Position numbers and translations under genes: made by a program. Positions 9,559 to 19,459 of a stretch of DNA of 64,000 nt are shown here, in pieces (the stretch's first letter is position 1; each line of letters starts with the position of its first letter). This DNA comes from Mycobacteroides abscessus ATCC 19977 (GTDB lineage Bacteria; Actinomycetota; Actinomycetes; Mycobacteriales; Mycobacteriaceae), in NCBI RefSeq assembly GCF_000069185.1, contig NC_010397.1:3720001-3784000 (forward strand), given 5' to 3'. The notes under the pieces are model-generated. The model was not told the DNA's origin. It saw nothing but the letters and a program-made list of their open reading frames with translations, and ran no database searches.

Positions 9559-9585
9559 TGTCACACATCTGGGTGCTGCCTCGTC
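9559..9585 (+). promoter_or_regulatory. ECF41-type promoter
   Basis: TGTCACA at 9559-9565 and CGTC at 9582-9585, separated by exactly 16 nt, match the -35/-10 motif known for ECF41 sigma factors. The -10 lies 8 nt before the ATG of the carboxymuconolactone decarboxylase gene, so the transcript would be leaderless or nearly so. The convergent downstream gene encodes an ECF41-type sigma factor, the expected regulator. Confidence 0.8.
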
Positions 9586-9593
9586 ATACGAGT

Positions 9594-10193
9594 ATGACCA
9601 CTACATCACGTATCGCTCCGATCGCCCCACCGAACGCCTCGCTGCTTACCCGCTTCATGTACCGGGTGACCAAGCGGCGCTATGGCCAAGTGCCCGAGCC
9701 CTTTACGGTGATCGCCCATCATCGCAAGCTAATGGTGGCGGCCGCCGTGCACGAGCAGATGCTGGGCAGCGCATCGCAGGTGCTGCCGACGAGCGTGCGG
9801 GAACTTGCGGTGTTCTGGACCGCTCGCACGGTGGGCTGCTCATGGTGCGTCGACTTCGGCTCCATGCTGCAGCGCCTCGACGGCTTGGATGTGGACCGTC
9901 TCAAGGCTATCGACGACTACGCGACCTCACCGCTCTACACCGAGGACGAACGGGTCGCCATCGCGTACGCCGATGCCATGACCGGCAACCCGCACGACAT
10001 CACCGACGAACAGGTCGAGGATCTGCGGCGCCGGTTCGGCGATGCCGGGGTCATCGAACTGACCTATCAGATCGGTGTCGAGAACATGCGCGCCCGCACC
10101 TACGCAGCATTGGGAATTACCGAGCAGGGCTTCAACTCCGGTGATGCCTGCCGGGTTCCCTGGGCCGCCTCCCCTGACCCGATGGGCACCTAG
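9594..10193 (+). CDS. Carboxymuconolactone decarboxylase (AhpD-like) family protein
   Basis: 199 residues, all-alpha. The redox pair C-S-W-C (Cys82, Cys85) and a following D-F-G match the AhpD/CMD fold, which is usually a thiol-based peroxidase or reductase; the substrate is unknown. The start at 9594 fits the ECF41 promoter just upstream and there is no Shine-Dalgarno sequence; in-frame codons further upstream fall before the promoter. The last 4 bp overlap the 3' end of the convergent sigma factor gene. CMD proteins are the classic genomic partners of ECF41 sigma factors, so this is very likely the regulated target. Confidence 0.85.
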   Translation: MTTTSRIAPIAPPNASLLTRFMYRVTKRRYGQVPEPFTVIAHHRKLMVAAAVHEQMLGSASQVLPTSVRELAVFWTARTVGCSWCVDFGSMLQRLDGLDVDRLKAIDDYATSPLYTEDERVAIAYADAMTGNPHDITDEQVEDLRRRFGDAGVIELTYQIGVENMRARTYAALGITEQGFNSGDACRVPWAASPDPMGT

Positions 10194-11098
10194 GCCTCAC
10201 GCAGCGGAGTGCCGGAGAACTTGTCGGGATTGCTCACATCCCAGACCGCCAGCACCCGCCCGTCGCGCACGGTGAACGCGCTCACCCGGGGCAGCACCGG
10301 TCTGAAATTCGGATCGGTGTCTGTCTCGGTCAGGTACATGCCGAACTGCCCGTTCACCAACGCCGGGTTGATCGCCTGCGTCATCTGTGGGCCGTAGCGC
10401 TCCATCAGCCCGAGCAGGAAACGCGCCACCTTGTCGGGGCCGTGTATCACGCGCACCGCGGTCGGAGCCTTGCCGTCGGAATCACCCGTCATCGTCACAT
10501 CCGGATGCAGCAGCCGCACAACGGCTTCCACACTCCCGGACATGAGGGCCTCCAGCAGCTCGCCCACCACCTCGTTGTGTTCGGCATCGGCCACCGGCTC
10601 AGGGGTGGCGGTCACCATGCGCCGCGCACGCGAGGCCAGCTGACGCGCAGCCGCATCGCTGATGCCGAGGATGTCGGCAATCTGCTTGAACGGTACCGAA
10701 AATCCGTCATGCAGAACGAAGGCGACCCGCTGATCGGGTGCTAGCCGATCCAGCACCACCATGGCAGCGAAACGCGCGTCCTCGCTGGCCACCAACGCCG
10801 CCAGGGGATCATCGCCGTCCAGGCCGGTGACCACCGGCTCCGGAAGCCATTCCCCCACATAGGTTTCTCTGCGGTAGACGGCCGATCTCAGCCGATCCAA
10901 GCCGAGCCGAGAGACCACCGTGGTCAACCAAGCCGCCAAGTCCTCGATCTCCGCGGTCGTGGAATACAGGCGCAACCAGGCATCCTGCACGATGTCTTCG
11001 GCGTCGGCGACACTGCCGGTGAGCCGGTAGGCCACCGCCTGCAGTCGCGGGCGCAACGCCTCGAACTCATCGGTGCGATCGCCTGCTCGAACCACCAT
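10190..11098 (-). CDS. sigJ: ECF41-type RNA polymerase sigma factor with SnoaL-like C-terminal domain
   Basis: 302 residues. Region sigma2 (about 10-75) contains A-E-D-I-V-Q-D-A-W-L-R-L. Sigma4 (about 108-165) contains F-K-Q-I-A-D-I-L-G-I-S-D-A-A-A-R-Q. A SnoaL-like domain (about 175-300) follows. Three ECF41 hallmarks are visible: W-L-P-E-P at 84-88, D-S-D-G-K at 206-210 (usual D-G-G-G-K) and N-P-D-K-F at 290-294. In this group the C-terminal domain is known to tune activity in place of a separate anti-sigma factor. The position next to dacB1 matches sigJ (Rv3328c). No ECF41 motif is seen upstream of its own start. Confidence 0.88.
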   Translation of the reverse strand: MVVRAGDRTDEFEALRPRLQAVAYRLTGSVADAEDIVQDAWLRLYSTTAEIEDLAAWLTTVVSRLGLDRLRSAVYRRETYVGEWLPEPVVTGLDGDDPLAALVASEDARFAAMVVLDRLAPDQRVAFVLHDGFSVPFKQIADILGISDAAARQLASRARRMVTATPEPVADAEHNEVVGELLEALMSGSVEAVVRLLHPDVTMTGDSDGKAPTAVRVIHGPDKVARFLLGLMERYGPQMTQAINPALVNGQFGMYLTETDTDPNFRPVLPRVSAFTVRDGRVLAVWDVSNPDKFSGTPLREA

Positions 11099-11123
11099 GG
11101 CTTCAGCCTAGGCCTTGCCGTGA

Positions 11124-12815
11124 TTACGGATTGGGATCGCTCAAGCAATAGGCGACGCCCGGTGCCGGAACGGGAAACGTTTCCATTGTCTGGCTCGGCG
11201 GACAGACCAAAGGCCCTTGACCATCAACTCGTTTCTCAACTTTGAGGTGCGCCCGGGGATCGCCGCAGGGCACGTTCTTCGCAGAGAGGTCAAGTGTCCT
11301 ACCTGAACCGTAGCCGGGCCACTGGTAGCACATTGCTTCCCGAAGATTCTTTGCCAGGCACGGTGTTGAGAACGCTGATCCTCCAGATAAATACTGGTAA
11401 TAGGCAGCGTTCGGACATGTTGGCGTTGACAGGGTCGCCACCCGGAATACCGCACGAGGGTCGGCGCAGTCTGTGATGGTGATCGGTGACCATACGCGGT
11501 CGCCCGTGGCCTGGGCGCACCGTCCGATCTGGAGCTGTCTGGCGTAATCACCCGCGCTGACATGGGAATTGTTGGTGGCGGGCAGTGGATTATGATGCGC
11601 TCCGCTTGCGACGCAGGCAACGGCCCGGACCAAGACGAACCCGACAATGAAGATCATCCAAATCCTGGACCTGATCTTGCGTTGTTGCGGAGTTTGCGAC
11701 TTCCGAGGCGGGTTCCCCATGGAGCCCAGCTGATTATCCAGATATGCATCCCACCTCGGGCCCGGCTTATCCGAGAGGCTGCCTTGACAGAGCTTGAGTA
11801 CCCACTTGATCCCGATCCATGCTAATCCCGCGACCAGCCCAACTCCCGGAATGAGCACCAGTGCTACACCAACCATCACAGCGGGATGTCGCGTTACGAG
11901 CCAAAGGATCGGCAGCGCGCTGGCGACCACAATCCATCCAACAAACCAGCCGACCAGCTTCACGGTCCTTGCGAACATGGCGCGCAGTGACGAACGCACC
12001 CTCAACAGGGCCTCTGTCAGTAGTAGCAGGCTCGCAGCTGAAAATCCGACGGGCAGGGCCCTGGACCACCAGGTCTCTGGGAGCCAATCAACGGCCAGAA
12101 TGATCGTCGTGCTCCCGCTGGGGACAGTGAGTACCAGCGGAAGCAGCAACGCACGATGGAGCGCTGTCGCCACTACCAGCCGAACGTTCGGAGCGCGTTG
12201 CGGGTCAATCTGTAGCGCCCGGCGCATCGTGCGGAGTCCAGAGCTTCGCAACGAACGCATGGCTTCGTCCCGCGCCAGCTCCGTCATGGCTGTCGTGTCT
12301 TCCGGGTCCAGCTCAAGCGTTTTGCGCCAAGCTCTTTCGCGGATATCGCGATACTCGGGTTCGGTGTACAGAAAGCCGATGATCCGATGAAACGCAGGCT
12401 CCTCCGGCTGCAGTGCTACGGCACGTTCGGCAGCTTTACGCGCAGCCTCCTGCTTTTTCGCCTTCGTTTCAGAGCCTGATAACGCACGGCCAGCGGCGTT
12501 GTTGAGCACGACTGCGAGCTGGTAATAGTTCCAGGCGTCCTCGGCACCCAGTGCCACTGCGCGCCTGGCGGCCCTAGTTGCCTCGGCAGACTTGCCCAAT
12601 CCGGTGAGTACGATAGCGCGCAACCTGTACAGATAGTCCCATTCTGGACTCTCGGCGACCAGCCGGTCCACCACCGGCAGCGCGACCCTTTCTTGGTCTG
12701 CGGCAATCAGACAGCGGACAAGCAGAATCCGCAGCGCCGTGTTGTCAGGATCCGCCGCCAACGCCTCTTCAACGTAACGTTTCGCATCGGCTGCGCGGCC
12801 GATGTCGAGAAGCAT
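11124..12815 (-). CDS. TPR membrane protein with tandem LppU-like C-terminal domains
   Basis: 563 residues. The N-terminal ~190 residues are tetratricopeptide repeats (A-A-D-P-D-N type turns). About 205-345 holds four or five hydrophobic segments. Another membrane segment lies near 385-408, and the final 133 residues are Cys-rich. In that tail two copies of a G-x-C / (D/P)-C-(A/G)-D-P-R-A / C-P / C-L pattern (about 431-488 and 496-563) resemble LppU/SCO3897 domains. The likely topology puts TPRs in the cytosol and the Cys-rich domains outside. The start is uncertain: the frame stays open for 12 codons above the ATG, with G-Y-Q-H-V-E that reads like TPR sequence, so the N-terminus may have been lost. 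Base composition is less GC-rich than the neighbours. Function unknown. Confidence 0.6.
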   Translation of the reverse strand: MLLDIGRAADAKRYVEEALAADPDNTALRILLVRCLIAADQERVALPVVDRLVAESPEWDYLYRLRAIVLTGLGKSAEATRAARRAVALGAEDAWNYYQLAVVLNNAAGRALSGSETKAKKQEAARKAAERAVALQPEEPAFHRIIGFLYTEPEYRDIRERAWRKTLELDPEDTTAMTELARDEAMRSLRSSGLRTMRRALQIDPQRAPNVRLVVATALHRALLLPLVLTVPSGSTTIILAVDWLPETWWSRALPVGFSAASLLLLTEALLRVRSSLRAMFARTVKLVGWFVGWIVVASALPILWLVTRHPAVMVGVALVLIPGVGLVAGLAWIGIKWVLKLCQGSLSDKPGPRWDAYLDNQLGSMGNPPRKSQTPQQRKIRSRIWMIFIVGFVLVRAVACVASGAHHNPLPATNNSHVSAGDYARQLQIGRCAQATGDRVWSPITITDCADPRAVFRVATLSTPTCPNAAYYQYLSGGSAFSTPCLAKNLREAMCYQWPGYGSGRTLDLSAKNVPCGDPRAHLKVEKRVDGQGPLVCPPSQTMETFPVPAPGVAYCLSDPNP

Positions 12816-13010
12816 CTCGACATGTTGATACCCAGAAATAACTGCTCCGCTTCAGCTACTACCCGAAACCACAGAAAGCCTGATTGTACATGATTTACCG
12901 GTATTTCACCTAGGGCTGGCAAATAATACAGGGAGGCGATGAGGTCGAGCGCCGCAGCGATTTGAGGCGTCCGGACATTACTCAAAGGCCGGTAGGCCCA
13001 TACTCTTCCG

Positions 13011-14039
13011 ATGGCCAAGCCGTCGATCGATCCCGTCCGCTGGCAGCCGCCCGGAGTGCGGGCGCTATCCCTGGAACCGCAGCCACTACCCCGGCTGAGC
13101 ATCGTGGCGCTGCCCGGCCACGGCCCCGAAGACGTAGTGGCCGATGCCGCCGGCAACATCTGGGCGGGGGTGGCGGACGGGAGGATCTTTCGCATCTCGC
13201 CGGACGACACGGAGGGCGCGGCAGTCACGCATGTCGCCACCACCGAGCACCCGCCCCTGGGCCTGCACATCGCACGCGACGGCCGGGTGCTGATCTGCAG
13301 CCGCGACAAGCTCCTGGCCCTGGACCCAGCCTCCGGAAAGATCGAGCCGGTGGTCACCAAGGTCGACGGGCCCCCGCTCATCTTCTGCTCCAATGTCACC
13401 GAATCTATGGACGGGACAATCTATTTCAGCGAATCGACGGCGCGCTTCCCGTTCGAGCAGTTCATGGCGGCCATCCTGGAGGGCCGTCCTACCGGGCGAG
13501 TGTTCCGGCGCGACCCGGACGGCACCGTGACCACCATCGCCACCGGACTGGCCTTCACCAACGGCGTCACGATCACCGCCGACGGGTCCGCCTTGATCAT
13601 CGCCGAAACCGTCGGTCGCCGGGTGAGCAGGTATGCGCTCACCGGCCCGGCCGCCGGCACACTCACACCGATCGTGGAAGAGATTCCGGGCATGCCCGAC
13701 AACATCAGCACCGGCGCCGACGGCCGGATCTGGATCACTCTGGCCAGCCCGCGCAACGCACTCGCCGAATGGTTACTTCCCCGATCGCCGGCAATCCGCA
13801 AGGTGCTGTGGCGGCTGCCCGATGCCCTGCTCCCCGGCACCGATACCGATCCGTGGGTCATCGCCGTGAACCCCGACACCGGCGATGTGTTGGCCAACAT
13901 CACCGGCAAATCGCGGGATCTGCGTACCGTCACCGGGGTCGTCGAATCGGGCGGACGGCTGTGGATGGGCTGCATCGGTTCATCGGCGGTGGGCCACATC
14001 AGCCTGGCGGATATCGCGTCGTCCAGCAGCGGCCCATAA
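13011..14039 (+). CDS. SMP-30/strictosidine-synthase-like beta-propeller protein
   Basis: 342 residues, cytosolic. Repeated blades of the D-G-x-(I/L)-x-(F/V) kind are visible: [28 protein letters not shown], and [11 protein letters not shown]. This matches the strictosidine synthase/gluconolactonase superfamily, probably a lactonase or esterase-like hydrolase; the substrate cannot be read from sequence. A -10-like TACTCT ends 4 nt before the ATG and no Shine-Dalgarno sequence is seen. dacB1 follows after 65 bp. Confidence 0.75.
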   Translation: MAKPSIDPVRWQPPGVRALSLEPQPLPRLSIVALPGHGPEDVVADAAGNIWAGVADGRIFRISPDDTEGAAVTHVATTEHPPLGLHIARDGRVLICSRDKLLALDPASGKIEPVVTKVDGPPLIFCSNVTESMDGTIYFSESTARFPFEQFMAAILEGRPTGRVFRRDPDGTVTTIATGLAFTNGVTITADGSALIIAETVGRRVSRYALTGPAAGTLTPIVEEIPGMPDNISTGADGRIWITLASPRNALAEWLLPRSPAIRKVLWRLPDALLPGTDTDPWVIAVNPDTGDVLANITGKSRDLRTVTGVVESGGRLWMGCIGSSAVGHISLADIASSSSGP

Positions 14040-14104
14040 GTCACATCCGACACAGGCGTAACATCCCCCAGTTCAGAGTGGTGTTCGCTTACTGTGGCAA
14101 GGCG

Positions 14105-15394
14105 ATGACCACCTGGACTCCTGCGCCCGACCGCCGCCCGTCGCCGCGGACCGCCGTGACGCGCCTCGCCGCGGCCACCGCCGCCGGGTTGATCGTCGCC
14201 GTCCTCCCGCTGTGCGCGCCGCCGCTCGCGAGCGCCGAGCCCGGGTTCACACCGCCCGACACCAGCGGGTGCCCCTATAAGGTCGTCACCCCGCCTGCCG
14301 TCGACACTTCCGAGGTACCCAAGGCCGGCGGCGACCCGCCCGCTCCACTGCCGGTGCCGGCCAAGCCCATCGGCGGCGAGATGCTCGGACGCTGCGATGT
14401 GATCACCCCGGACGGGGCCGGGCCCGTGCCCAACGACATCTCCGCGGAATCATGGCTCATCGCCGATCTGAACACCGGGAATGTGGTGGCCGCCAAGGAT
14501 CCCCACGCCCGCCATCGCCCCGCCAGCGTCATCAAGGTGCTGGTGGCCATGGAAGCCATCAACAACCTGAACCTCAATCAGGCAGTGGTAGGCACCCAAG
14601 AGGACGCGAACAGCGAGGGCACCCGGGTCGGCGTCGATGTCGGCGGCACCTACACGGTCCGCCAGCTCCTGACCGGTCTGCTGATGAACTCGGGCAACGA
14701 CGCCGCGCACGCACTAGCGGTTCAGCTCGGCGGAATGGATGAGACCGTCGCCAAGATCAACGACATGGCGCAGAAACTCGGCGCACGAGATACCCGGGCG
14801 GCCACCCCCTCAGGTCTCGACGGCCCCGGCATGAGCACCTCGGCCTACGACCTCGGCCTGTTCTACAAATACGCGTTCGCCGACCCCACCTTCGCCGACC
14901 TGGTCTCTGCGCCCAAGGCCACGTTCCCCGGCCACCCCGCCAAACCCGGTGAACGCGATGACCATCCGGCCTATGAGATGACGAACGACAACAAGCTGCT
15001 GTACAACTACCCGGGCGCGCTCGGCGGCAAGACCGGCTACACCGACGACGCCCAGCAGACCTTCGTCGGCGCCGCCGAACGTGATGGCCGCCGGTTGGTG
15101 GTCACCATGCTGCGCGGCACTCGGCTGCCGATCGCACCGTGGGAGCAGGCGGCACACCTTCTCGACTATGGGTTCTCCACGCCGCGCGACGCCTCGATCG
15201 GCAAGCTCGTCGATCCAGATCCGTCACTGTTGACCAAACCGCATGCCGACGACACCCCCTCGGCGCAGGCCGCGGGTCTGCCCGCCGAGGCGATCAACAG
15301 CGTCCCGGTCCGGGTGGGCGTGACGATCATCGGTGCGATGATCGTGTTCGGACTCATCCTCGCGGCGCGCTCACTCAACCGCCGACAGGCTTAG
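14105..15394 (+). CDS. dacB1: D-alanyl-D-alanine carboxypeptidase (penicillin-binding protein)
   Basis: Trims the terminal D-Ala of peptidoglycan stem peptides outside the membrane. 429 residues. A signal peptide (about 1-44, ending A-S-A-E) is followed by a Pro-rich linker and the serine peptidase domain. Catalytic S-V-I-K is near 141, S-G-N near 196, K-T-G near 309. A single C-terminal membrane helix (about 399-420) anchors it. The start ATG at 14105 is chosen for the signal peptide; the open frame far upstream overlaps the preceding gene. It corresponds to Rv3330. Its 3' end overlaps the convergent yihY-family gene by 4 bp. Confidence 0.93.
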   Translation: MTTWTPAPDRRPSPRTAVTRLAAATAAGLIVAVLPLCAPPLASAEPGFTPPDTSGCPYKVVTPPAVDTSEVPKAGGDPPAPLPVPAKPIGGEMLGRCDVITPDGAGPVPNDISAESWLIADLNTGNVVAAKDPHARHRPASVIKVLVAMEAINNLNLNQAVVGTQEDANSEGTRVGVDVGGTYTVRQLLTGLLMNSGNDAAHALAVQLGGMDETVAKINDMAQKLGARDTRAATPSGLDGPGMSTSAYDLGLFYKYAFADPTFADLVSAPKATFPGHPAKPGERDDHPAYEMTNDNKLLYNYPGALGGKTGYTDDAQQTFVGAAERDGRRLVVTMLRGTRLPIAPWEQAAHLLDYGFSTPRDASIGKLVDPDPSLLTKPHADDTPSAQAAGLPAEAINSVPVRVGVTIIGAMIVFGLILAARSLNRRQA

Positions 15395-16419
15395 TCGCCG
15401 CCGCGCCCCAACCAGGAAATCCCCAGCGCGCCGATGACTCCCGCCCCGAAGGCGGCGATCACTCCCAGCTTGGATGGCCGCTCGACCGTCTCGACCCGGG
15501 TGGTGATGACCACGGGCTCGGGCGGCGGCACGTGTGCCAATGGCCGGTTCTCGTCGGAGGTGGCCGCCCACGCGGTGGCATACAGCAGCAGACGCGCCGT
15601 GATGTAGGCAAACACCATGATGCCCAGTACCGGCCCGAACGTGGACCCTGCCGGTCCGTGCATGATCACGCTCAGGTAGATCGAGGCGACCTGTTTGAAC
15701 AACTCGAAACCGATCGCCGCGATGAGCCCCGCCCGCACCGAACTCGAGAACGGCAGCCGCTCCCGGGGCAGCCGCGCGATCATCCAGGTGAACAACGCCC
15801 ACGAGAGCACCGTCGCTATCGCGATGGTCACGACCTTCAACAGAACCGACGGGATGGCGACGTCATGCAGTCCCATCCAGCCGAGTATTCGCAGGATGGT
15901 TTTCTCGTCGCCGACGGCGGTCACCGCGATGGTGAGGGCGAGCGCTACAAACGTGGAACCGAGCGCGAGTAAATCCGACAGCTTGCCCTTGACGAAGTTC
16001 TCCGAGTCGTTGGGCTGTTCCCACATGGCACTGAGCGCCGCCCGCACGTTGGCCATCCAGCCCAGTCCGGCCCAGGCCGCGGTGGCTAGACCTGCGATAC
16101 CCAGGCTCGTGCGCGAGGCGATCGCCGTGTCCATCAAATTGATTAGCTGGTTGCCCACCTCGCCGGAGATGGCCCCGCTGATGCGCCCGCGTAGCTCCGC
16201 AATCGTGTCCGGCCGCCGCGACAGCACGAACCCCATGACGGCGAAGGCGACCATCATGAGCGGAAACAGCGCGAAGACGGTGAAGTATGTGATTCCCGCG
16301 GCGAAGAAGTTGCCGTTTACCTTCCCGTACCGCTCCTGCATGCGCATGATGTGGTCGAACCAGGGAAATCTGGCGCGATAGCGGTCAAGGATTCCAGGCT
16401 TGTCGTCTTCAGCCACCAC
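15391..16419 (-). CDS. YihY/virulence factor BrkB family inner membrane protein
   Basis: 342 residues with six predicted membrane helices between about 37 and 290. The C-terminal tail is short and cytosolic with one extra hydrophobic stretch. The YhjD/YihY signature [14 protein letters not shown] appears near residue 40. Corresponds to Rv3335c. It was once annotated as RNase BN, but the family is best described as a membrane protein of uncertain, possibly transport, function. The start is GTG with a GAGG-type site upstream. It lies 19 bp downstream of trpS on the same strand. Confidence 0.88.
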   Translation of the reverse strand: MVAEDDKPGILDRYRARFPWFDHIMRMQERYGKVNGNFFAAGITYFTVFALFPLMMVAFAVMGFVLSRRPDTIAELRGRISGAISGEVGNQLINLMDTAIASRTSLGIAGLATAAWAGLGWMANVRAALSAMWEQPNDSENFVKGKLSDLLALGSTFVALALTIAVTAVGDEKTILRILGWMGLHDVAIPSVLLKVVTIAIATVLSWALFTWMIARLPRERLPFSSSVRAGLIAAIGFELFKQVASIYLSVIMHGPAGSTFGPVLGIMVFAYITARLLLYATAWAATSDENRPLAHVPPPEPVVITTRVETVERPSKLGVIAAFGAGVIGALGISWLGRGGD

Positions 16420-16438
16420 TCACCGCCTCTGCTGTTAA

Positions 16439-18347
<1,909 letters not shown>

Positions 18348-18374
18348 CGGTCGCCGACGATAGTCGAGCGCCCT

Positions 18375-18407
18375 GACAGTGATGAGCCGCTGGGGCGAAG
18401 AACAACC
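18375..18407 (-). repeat. Dispersed intergenic repeat, copy 1
   Basis: Read on the minus strand this carries GTTGTTCTTCGC-C-CCAGCGG followed by CTCATCACTGTC. Nearly the same sequence occurs at 22125-22160 and, more diverged, at 27421-27443, always between genes. Here it lies upstream of xthA. Confidence 0.6.
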
Positions 18408-18500
18408 AGCACTGCGGAGTAGGCGAAGAAGACGGGGCACGGTAAATTGACGCAACAGACAGTAATGTCAACGCAGATGTTGGCGCACTAGGAGGACCGC

Positions 18501-19379
18501 ATGCTGGAAGCCATCTTGTCGAAGCCGTCAAACCGGCGTGCACCCATCGAGATGGGTGAGGGTGAGCCGGTCCTGCTACTGCATCCGTTCATGCTGTCGC
18601 AGTCGGTATGGGAAACCGTTGCCGAGCAGCTCGCCGACGCCGGGTACGAGGTGTTCGCGCCCACGTATCCGGGACACAACGGTGGCGGCCCGATGCCCAA
18701 GCTGCCTCCGTTCTCACAGCGGTCGGTCGACGTGTACCTGGACCAGATCGAACAGATCATGGATCAGAAGGGCTGGGAGACAGCACATCTGGTGGGCAAC
18801 TCGCTGGGCGGCTGGATCGCCCTGGGCCTGGCACTGCGCGGCCGCGCCCGCAGCGTCACCGCTATCGCGCCGGCCGGTGGCTGGACCAAGTACTCGCCGC
18901 TGAAGGCGGAGATCGTGGTGAAGTTCGCGGCCATGCTGCCGTGGCTGGCATTCTCGCGGCTGCTGGGGCGCCGCGCGGCGGGGCTGCCGTTCGCGAAGTT
19001 CGCCACTGCGCGCATGCTGTGCGGCGAGACCGAGGCGCTGAGCCTGCCGGACTTCCACAGCATCTTCGAGGACATCACGCACTGCCCGGCGTATTTCGCG
19101 TCGCTGACGTCGATCCTTCCCGCACCGGGTCTGGAGAACCTCGACACCATCTCGGTGCCGGCCCAGCTGGTGCTGTGCGAGAAGGACGAGATCGTGCCCC
19201 CGGGCCGCTTCGGCAAGCTGATCGGCGAAGGACTGCCGGGCAACGCACGGCGGATCACGCTGGCGGGCATGGGCCATGTGCCCATGCTGGAGGCGCCCGG
19301 TCAGGTCACCGAAGTGATCACCGACCTCATCGATCCCTTGGTTTCGGCCAAGCGCAGCGCCGCGTCCGACGCCGGATAG
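18501..19379 (+). CDS. Alpha/beta-fold hydrolase
   Basis: 292 residues, no signal peptide. The nucleophile elbow G-N-S-L-G-G is near residue 98. The acid D-E-I-V-P and a terminal G-H-V-P-M-L-E catalytic His near 259 complete the triad. An oxyanion H-P-F is near residue 28. A strong AGGAGG at 18490-18495 fixes the ATG. It matches the position of Rv3337/Rv3338 after trpS, where M. tuberculosis has a split gene; here it is full length. The substrate is unknown. It converges on icd, with the large hairpin between them. Confidence 0.85.
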   Translation: MLEAILSKPSNRRAPIEMGEGEPVLLLHPFMLSQSVWETVAEQLADAGYEVFAPTYPGHNGGGPMPKLPPFSQRSVDVYLDQIEQIMDQKGWETAHLVGNSLGGWIALGLALRGRARSVTAIAPAGGWTKYSPLKAEIVVKFAAMLPWLAFSRLLGRRAAGLPFAKFATARMLCGETEALSLPDFHSIFEDITHCPAYFASLTSILPAPGLENLDTISVPAQLVLCEKDEIVPPGRFGKLIGEGLPGNARRITLAGMGHVPMLEAPGQVTEVITDLIDPLVSAKRSAASDAG

Positions 19380-19388
19380 CAACACGTA

Positions 19389-19455
19389 AACGCCGACACG
19401 CCGCGTTCTGCGCGCCCCTCTCGGGAAACGCGTCAGAACGCGGCGTGTCGGCGTT
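19389..19455. terminator. Large hairpin between convergent genes (bidirectional terminator)
   Basis: Arms 19389-19410 and 19434-19455 are a perfect 22-bp inverted repeat, with a 23-nt loop that itself contains CGCG at both ends. It sits between the stops of the alpha/beta hydrolase gene and icd. There is no T-run on either side, so it would act as a structured, L-shaped terminator or mRNA 3'-end stabiliser. The 13-mer GCCGACACGCCGC in its left arm recurs at 49081-49093. Confidence 0.7.
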
Positions 19456-19459
19456 GGTT

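Noticed and set aside
12962..14104. Long in-frame extension upstream of dacB1
   Set aside because: It is out of phase with the beta-propeller gene occupying the same DNA; dacB1 has a clear signal peptide starting at 14105.
18447..18471. TTGAC...GTCAA inverted repeat before the 18501 hydrolase
   Set aside because: Only 5-bp arms with a long spacer and no suitably spaced -10; chance is likely.
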